From: Myxococcales bacterium
GTDB lineage: Bacteria; Myxococcota; Polyangia; Nannocystales; Nannocystaceae
Direction: 5' to 3'
Assembly: GCA_016793465.1 (NCBI GenBank)
Contig: JAEUJW010000048.1
Span: 1 to 64,000, forward strand
DNA length: 64,000 bases
The notes below the pieces were generated by a model, which was not told the origin of the DNA, searched no databases, and saw only the letters and a list, made by a program, of their open reading frames with translations. The translations under genes were made by a program, and so were the position numbers. This document shows, piece by piece, positions 56,240 through 64,000 of the stretch; within the stretch, counting starts at the first letter, position 1; every line of letters starts with the position of its first letter.

Positions 56240-57952
56240 TCAGGGCGCCTGCTTGAGCTTGTCGATGGTCAGCGAGACCGCGGAGACCTGGCCGTAGTCG
56301 CCCATGCCCGAGTCGCCGAAGCAGGCCTTCCAGGCGCCGGGGGCGGGCTTGCCGGCGAAGTCGGCGAACGCGAGGCCGGGCCCGAGGCCGGGGAAGGGCT
56401 GCCACTGGCAGGGGCTGAGCGGCGGGTTCTCGTCCTTGCAGACGATCTTGTTGTTGTCCATGGACTGGCCCTTGCCCATGTCGTCGGCGCTGAGGAGGGC
56501 GTCGTCGCGGAAGCGCAGGGGGTAGGCGGCCGAGAAGTTGGAGTCGTCGCCGCAGCAGTCGTCGGAGTTGTCGGGGAGCACGTTCTCGAGGTCGCCGGGG
56601 CGGGACAGCACGGTCAGCACGGTGGCGTCGGGGTGGACGAGCTTGATCGTCACGTCGCCGATCCAGGTGTGGTCCATCGCCACCTCGAGGCGGACGTCGT
56701 GGATGAAGTCGAGGCCGTCGCCGACGACCTCGAGGTCGACGCAGAGCATGGAGTCGAGGGTGCCGTCGTACTTCTTGTCGACCGGGACGAGGTCGAGCGC
56801 GAGGTCCCCGGCCTCGACGGTGACGCTGTTGCTGTTGCCCGGGCAGTCGTTGGTGGCGGGCACGATCTGCTCGCACAGCGGGGTCAGGGCGGCGAGGATC
56901 GCCTGCTGGTCGGCGTCGTCGACGGCCGCGTCGTCGAGCGCGAGGTCGAGGTCGGCGAGCAGGGCCATGAAGTCGTCGATGGTGACGGGCGACTGCATGT
57001 CGTCGACCAGGCCGGCGTGGGCCTCGGCCATGCCGCGGCAGGGCGCGGCCGCGCCGACGCCGGGCTCGACCTCGGGGGCGTCGACCTCGGCGCCGTAGAC
57101 CACGGGGCCGTCGAGGGCGGCGAGCTGGCGGGTCAGGCAGGTGCGCAGGCGCGCGACGTCGGCGGCGGCGAAGAACCCGCTGACGGCCGGGTCGGTGACG
57201 ACGCGGGCGAGGAAGCTGCCGGTGCGGCCGGGCGCGCCGACGATGTCGCGGAGCGCCGGCTTGCGGCCGACGCGCTGGTAGACGGTGAGGTCGTCGTCCG
57301 GGTCCTCGACGATGTCGGCCTCGTCGGCGCCGAGGGTCTGGGTGACGGCGGCGAGGTCGTCGGCGGTGAGCTCCGGGTGGGCGCTCTGGTGGGCCGCGAG
57401 CGCCTGCGAGAGGTCGTCGACGAAGTCGAGGTAGTCCTGGGCGGACACGCCGAGGCCGGCGTGGGCGGCCTTCATGTCGAGGCAGTCGTAGGTCACGCCG
57501 GGGCAGCCGGCGGCCGCGCCGATCTGTCCGATGAGGCAGGTGGTGAGGTTCGCGGCGTCGACCCCGGTGTTGAGGAAGTAGCCGTTGATGCGGTCGTCGG
57601 CGACCACGGTGGCGACGAGCCCGGCGGCGAGGGCGGGGATGCCGTCGTCGGCGGCGCCGCCGAGGCGCTCGCACAGCGAGCCGTGGTCGGCGGTGTCGGC
57701 GGTGGTCTCGCCGGTCGAGCCCGTGGCGGGCGCGGTGGTCTCGCCGGTCGACTCGGCGGGGCCGGTCGACGTCGACGGGTCAGGGGCCTCGCCGGTGGTC
57801 GGCGCGGTGTCGTCGCTCGAGCCGACCGCCGGCGCGGTCGACTCGCCGGAGGTGTCCGCCGTCTCGATGGCGTACGGGCCCGAGGTGCACGCGGTCAGTC
57901 CGAGGCACGCGGTGAGCAGGGCGGCGGCGGTTCCGGGGGCGTGCTGGGACAT
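56240..57952 (-). CDS. Lipoprotein with two truncated-haemoglobin-like domains and a P-domain
   Basis: 570 aa from ATG 57952. Lipobox LGLTAC (Cys22) and a 65-residue Thr/Ser/Gly linker. Residues 92-190 resemble group-I truncated haemoglobin: CERLGG, DDRINGYF, and KAAHAGLG with the likely proximal His164. Residues 225-360 give a second, diverged copy with YQRVG, VSGFF and AEAHAGL (His312) and VTIDDFMALLADL. Residues about 376-566 match the proprotein-convertase P-domain (VRLEVAMDHTWIGDVTIKLVHP, GAWKACFGDSG..GDYG). The usual distal B10 aromatic residue is not obvious, so haem binding needs testing. It is the third of a run of exported proteins. Confidence 0.78.
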   Translation of the reverse strand: MSQHAPGTAAALLTACLGLTACTSGPYAIETADTSGESTAPAVGSSDDTAPTTGEAPDPSTSTGPAESTGETTAPATGSTGETTADTADHGSLCERLGGAADDGIPALAAGLVATVVADDRINGYFLNTGVDAANLTTCLIGQIGAAAGCPGVTYDCLDMKAAHAGLGVSAQDYLDFVDDLSQALAAHQSAHPELTADDLAAVTQTLGADEADIVEDPDDDLTVYQRVGRKPALRDIVGAPGRTGSFLARVVTDPAVSGFFAAADVARLRTCLTRQLAALDGPVVYGAEVDAPEVEPGVGAAAPCRGMAEAHAGLVDDMQSPVTIDDFMALLADLDLALDDAAVDDADQQAILAALTPLCEQIVPATNDCPGNSNSVTVEAGDLALDLVPVDKKYDGTLDSMLCVDLEVVGDGLDFIHDVRLEVAMDHTWIGDVTIKLVHPDATVLTVLSRPGDLENVLPDNSDDCCGDDSNFSAAYPLRFRDDALLSADDMGKGQSMDNNKIVCKDENPPLSPCQWQPFPGLGPGLAFADFAGKPAPGAWKACFGDSGMGDYGQVSAVSLTIDKLKQAP

Positions 57953-58224
57953 GCTGGGGATCCGCGGGCAATCTACCAGGTTCGCAGGCGCGCGTGACGG
58001 GCCGCGCGCGCGGCGGACGCTCCGGTTGGCGACGCGTGACGCGGCGAGGCTCGCGGCGGGAGCGAGGGGGCGGACCACGCGCGTGGGGGGGGCGCGACGT
58101 GCGGCGCTCACGGCGGGCGACGCGGGCGCGGCGTGTCGAGGGAGCTCGGGTTAAATCGGCGCCGCGGCGGGGGTCGTTCGGCGACACGTCCGGGCGCGGA
58201 CGGGTCTCACACGCGGGCGACCGA

Positions 58225-58854
58225 TCAGCGGCGGACGAGGGTGATGGCGATGTCGGTGCCCATGCCCTGTTCGAACGCCAGGCGGGCCCACAGCAGGGCG
58301 ATCGACTCGAGGATGCGGGCGCGGGGCAGGGGGCCGCAGTCGATGGGGTCGAAGCCGAGCTGCAGGGCGAGCGCGGCGACCGTGCTCTTCGAGTGGTCGT
58401 CGTCGCCGCAGTAGAACATCGACAGCTTGTGGCCGTTGGCCAGCGGCTCGCGCAGGGCCTTGTAGAAGATGCCGTTGAGGGCCTTGATGACGTGGGCGCC
58501 GCGGGCCTGGCGGGCGATCTCCTCGGCGGCCGACGTCTCGGGGCCGACGGCGAGGCGATCGGTGCCGGGCGACCACGGGTTGGTGGTGTCGATCACGACC
58601 TTGCCGGTGAGGTCGCCGCACTGGCCGATCACCTCGCCGACCGCGTGGAACGGCACGGCCATGACGATGACCTCGGCGCCGGCGCAGGCCTCGGCGAAGC
58701 CGACGACCTTGACCTGCTCGGCGAGCGCGCCGAGGCGGGCCGGCGCGGCCTCGGGGTTGCGCGAGCCGAGGACCAGGCTGTTGCCCTTGTCGAGCCAGGC
58801 GCGGGCCAGGGTCGTGGCCATCCGCCCGGTGCCGAGGAGTGCGATGCTCGTCAT
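58225..58854 (-). CDS. NADPH-dependent F420 reductase-like oxidoreductase
   Basis: 209 aa from ATG 58854. A Rossmann-type N-terminus SIALLGTGRMATTLARAWLDKG and later VIDTTNPW and VIKALNGIFY are the pattern of the NADP_F420-binding family. It is likely to transfer hydride between NADPH and a deazaflavin or other partner; F420 synthesis genes are not in the window. No membrane segment. A longer upstream frame is Pro/Arg-rich and was excluded. It lies between the P-domain lipoprotein and the TPR-kinase, all on the minus strand, with gaps over 100 bp. Confidence 0.88.
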   Translation of the reverse strand: MTSIALLGTGRMATTLARAWLDKGNSLVLGSRNPEAAPARLGALAEQVKVVGFAEACAGAEVIVMAVPFHAVGEVIGQCGDLTGKVVIDTTNPWSPGTDRLAVGPETSAAEEIARQARGAHVIKALNGIFYKALREPLANGHKLSMFYCGDDDHSKSTVAALALQLGFDPIDCGPLPRARILESIALLWARLAFEQGMGTDIAITLVRR

Positions 58855-59025
58855 GCGGACAGTGTCCCACGAAATCCGCGTCGGGGCACTTGGGGGCGCG
58901 CGGCCGCAGGTGCGCAAGCCTGGACCCGGGGTCGCGATGCGCGGCGAGAATTCTGCTCTCGCGGCGGGCCGCGGCGGCCCCAGCGGTGTCAGGGACATGT
59001 CTCGGGGGACATGTCCTCGGAGACA

Positions 59026-62013
<2,988 letters not shown>

Positions 62014-62106
62014 CGGGCCGATCGATGGTGCCAGGGGGGGCGAGTCTTCTCAACGAATTCACTTCGCGACCCGGCGGGCCCGGAGTTGGCCTACACTCGG
62101 GGCCTC

Positions 62107-62850
62107 GTGACGCGCGACGAACACCTGACACCGGTGCTGGAAGCCTGCAGCGAGGCCGAGTTGGCGCTGCTCGTCGAGTTCCTCGGGCGCCCGCCCTCGG
62201 GCCTGCTGTGGCTCGACGCGCGGGTCCGCGACCTGACGGTGCCGCGGGCCGAGCGGGTCGCGGCGATCGTCGACCGGGTGCTGCGCCTCGGCGACCACAG
62301 CGTGACCAGCCGGATGGGCGGGGCGATCCGGAGCTACCTGCAGGTCGTGTGCGATGCCCTGCGAGAGCTCGAGCTGTCCGAAGCGCCAGGTGAGGGGATC
62401 TTCGCGCTCGAGCTGCGGGTCGTCCAGCACGCGCTCGACGCCGGCTTCGACGAGCTGCCGCGCGTGGTCCAGGCCGAGCTCGAGGCGCGCTGGCTCTCCG
62501 GGACGCTGTTCGCCGACGGGATCTTCGAACTCGACGTGCTCCACCCGCTGCTCAGCCACGCCGACGCCGACCGCCGCGTCCTCGCGCTCGGCCAGGCCGG
62601 CAGGGCGGTCGGCTCGGGCGCGCTGAAGATGAGCTGGAAGCAGCTGCGCACGAGCGTGCGCAAGTGGGCGCTGAAGGTCGTGGTCCGCCGCCTGGCCACG
62701 CCGATCGGCTGGGCCTTCACCGCGTGGGAGTACCTCGGCCCGGCCTATCGCTTCACCGTGCCGGTCATCTGCTACGTGGCCTACCTGCGGCGCAAGCAGC
62801 AGCCGCAGCTGGCGACGACGACGTCCGCGGACGTGCGCACCGGCGCGTGA
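62107..62850 (+). CDS. YaaW-like (UPF0174) protein
   Basis: 247 aa from GTG 62107. It begins LEACSEAELALLVEFL and ends AYRFTVPVICYVAYLRRK, which match the start (CSEEQLA) and end (SAYRVTIPAV...LRR) of the E. coli YaaW family. Between them lies a helical region with DRVLRLGDHSVTSRMGG. The C-terminal helix is hydrophobic and may touch the membrane. Function of the family is not known. The gene starts 94 bp from the divergent kinase. Confidence 0.65.
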   Translation: MTRDEHLTPVLEACSEAELALLVEFLGRPPSGLLWLDARVRDLTVPRAERVAAIVDRVLRLGDHSVTSRMGGAIRSYLQVVCDALRELELSEAPGEGIFALELRVVQHALDAGFDELPRVVQAELEARWLSGTLFADGIFELDVLHPLLSHADADRRVLALGQAGRAVGSGALKMSWKQLRTSVRKWALKVVVRRLATPIGWAFTAWEYLGPAYRFTVPVICYVAYLRRKQQPQLATTTSADVRTGA

Positions 62851-62973
62851 GCGGAAGCGTGGCCGCACGCGCGTGCGCGGGCCCGTGGAACGCGAATTCG
62901 TCCGCGCCCCCGCCGGTTGGAAAGCCGGAGGTGGGCACGTATCATCCGGGGCCGGGAAGGAACGGGGGAACGA

Positions 62974-63291
62974 ATGGCGCGATTGAAGCTGCTGGACATT
63001 CGATGCATCAAGAACCAGGAGGTCGGCGGTGACGAGCCGTACCTCAAGGTGCGCAGCACCAAGGTCTGGTCGTCCGACGACATGAAGGCGGGCATGGTCG
63101 TCAGCCTGCGCTCGGTCCAGCCGATCACGTTCAAGGACGAGGTCGAGGTGACCCTGATGGAGAAGGACTTCCGCGACGACTGCCTCGGCAAGCACACCAT
63201 CACCTCGGACCAGCTCGGGCAGGGCCAGCAGGAGCTCAACTTCGACGAAGAGGGCGCGCACTACCAGCTCATCTACGAGGTGATCGCGTAG
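62974..63291 (+). CDS. Small C2-like domain protein
   Basis: 105 aa from ATG 62974. The chain is a single beta-sandwich-like domain: LKLLDIRCIKNQE, DEPYLKVRS, PITFKDEVEVTLMEKDFRDDCLG. The pattern of a DxEPY followed by E.D....D in a loop resembles calcium-binding C2 domains, but calcium-ligand completeness is unclear. No signal peptide. It is 124 bp downstream of the YaaW-like gene and 5 bp before the next gene, so it likely forms one operon with that lipoprotein. Confidence 0.6.
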   Translation: MARLKLLDIRCIKNQEVGGDEPYLKVRSTKVWSSDDMKAGMVVSLRSVQPITFKDEVEVTLMEKDFRDDCLGKHTITSDQLGQGQQELNFDEEGAHYQLIYEVIA

Positions 63292-63296
63292 GCGTC

Positions 63297-64000
63297 ATGC
63301 GGCGCGCGTGGATCGCCGCGGCGCTGCTGGGGGCCTGCGCGCCGCGGGCCCCGCTGCCGCCGACGAGCGCGCCGGTCGTCGCGGCGCGCGACGAGCAGGC
63401 GCCGCCGAGCACGACGCCCGCCGCCGCGGTCGAGGCGTCGACGGCGGACGGCCCGGCGCCGGCGGTCGCGGCGGCGCCGACCGGCTCGCTGGCGCGGGTC
63501 CAGGGCGTCGAGGTCGCGAGGCTGGCGCCGGGGCCGGGCAACGGCGCGGTGCCGGGCTTCGTGTGGTGGATGGGGGCGAACGCGCGGCTGGTCGCGATCT
63601 ACTGGTTCTCCGCGGCGCCGAAGTTCGGGCACCACGGCGAGCCGCTCGGCGACCCGCCGACGCTGACGCTGTTCGACACGACGACCGGGGCGGGCGAGGC
63701 GATCGACGAGCTGGTCGCCAGCGATCCGCGCGGGCGCTGGGCGGTGATCGCCCGCGGCAAGCAGCTGTGGCTGATCGACGGCGAGACCGGCCAGCGCGAG
63801 GAGCTGACGGCGCGCGGGGCCGACGCGAGCGGCGACGCCAACCGCTGCCTCGAGCCGCGCCAGGCCGGCTTCGACGCGCTCGGCGGCCAGCTGGTGTACC
63901 TGCGCACGGGCCCGGATCGGGCGGTCATCCGCCAGCTGGCCGACGGCAGCGAGACCGAGGTGGCGGCCGGGCCGGGCAGGCTGTGGCGGGCCTACGCGGT
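63297..64000 (+). CDS. Lipoprotein, beta-propeller-like, truncated by the window end
   Basis: First 234 residues of an incomplete protein. The signal peptide ends in ALLGAC (Cys14), followed by a Pro/Ala/Thr linker. Further on, LVAIYWFSAA, PTLTLFDTTT, WAVIARGKQLWLIDGETGQ, and GGQLVYLRTGPDRAVI look like blades of a beta-propeller (WD/TolB-like). The protein continues past the window. It begins 5 bp after the C2-like gene. Confidence 0.7.
   Translation, partial: MRRAWIAAALLGACAPRAPLPPTSAPVVAARDEQAPPSTTPAAAVEASTADGPAPAVAAAPTGSLARVQGVEVARLAPGPGNGAVPGFVWWMGANARLVAIYWFSAAPKFGHHGEPLGDPPTLTLFDTTTGAGEAIDELVASDPRGRWAVIARGKQLWLIDGETGQREELTARGADASGDANRCLEPRQAGFDALGGQLVYLRTGPDRAVIRQLADGSETEVAAGPGRLWRAYA

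Overview
The window is a very GC-rich chromosomal segment with dense coding on both strands, many GTG starts and 4-nt ATGA/GTGA gene overlaps. Its content points to a predatory or social deltaproteobacterium, most likely a myxobacterium of the Nannocystis/Plesiocystis type: four Ser/Thr protein kinases (two with TPR tails, one with a GAF domain, one with an outer beta-helix), an FHA-sigma54 activator, an ADYC-domain protein, and many lipoproteins in which a Thr/Ser/Gly/Asp-rich linker directly follows the lipidated Cys. This assignment is inference from gene content. I saw no rRNA, tRNA, CRISPR array, transposase, integrase or prophage structural genes.

Layout. 0.1-6 kb: a small unknown gene, then a tight operon of two paralogous proteins with a conserved His/Cys pair typical of caspase-like (clan CD) peptidases, coupled by a GTGA overlap to a 1255-aa beta-rich protein with a Lys-rich helical tail. 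6-9.5 kb: SGNH-hydrolase lipoprotein, OmpA/TSP3 lipoprotein, GAF-kinase. 10-13.7 kb: SDR plus old-yellow-enzyme pair, and two membrane proteins, one with two lycopene-cyclase-type PxEE motifs. 13.9-19.8 kb: 5'-nucleotidase lipoprotein, kinase/beta-helix fusion, VWA-like lipoprotein. 19.9-25.7 kb: lipid-type genes (PSD-like, Mpo1-like) facing a class-III aminotransferase and a PHP-glycosyltransferase fusion. 25.8-26.8 kb: gene debris and a small Cys-rich protein. 27-29.8 kb: a 942-aa polymorphic toxin, DUF4157 metallopeptidase-like at the N-terminus and an ADP-ribosyltransferase at the C-terminus. 29.9-36.7 kb: PAS-PAS-STAS regulator, Tat-like lipoprotein, and two proteins carrying six phage tail-fibre-like C-terminal repeats.

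36.8-44.5 kb: TPR kinase, 1071-aa VWD-domain lipoprotein, FHA-sigma54 regulator. 44.5-50.9 kb: a truncated gene with a perfect inverted repeat, a periplasmic binding protein, a TetR/oxidoreductase divergent pair with matching operators, a broken FAD monooxygenase, a P450 and an acyl-CoA-dehydrogenase-like flavoprotein. 51-58 kb: a run of minus-strand exported proteins, ending in a lipoprotein that joins two truncated-haemoglobin-like domains to a P-domain. 58-64 kb: F420-reductase-like protein, second TPR kinase, YaaW-like protein, C2-like small protein and the start of another lipoprotein.

The common theme is surface and secretion biology: delivered toxin, adhesin-like repeats, lipoproteins and kinases sensing the envelope. 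The best candidates for something undescribed are the DUF4157-ART toxin, the tail-fibre-repeat pair, the His/Cys protease-like operon and the double-globin lipoprotein.
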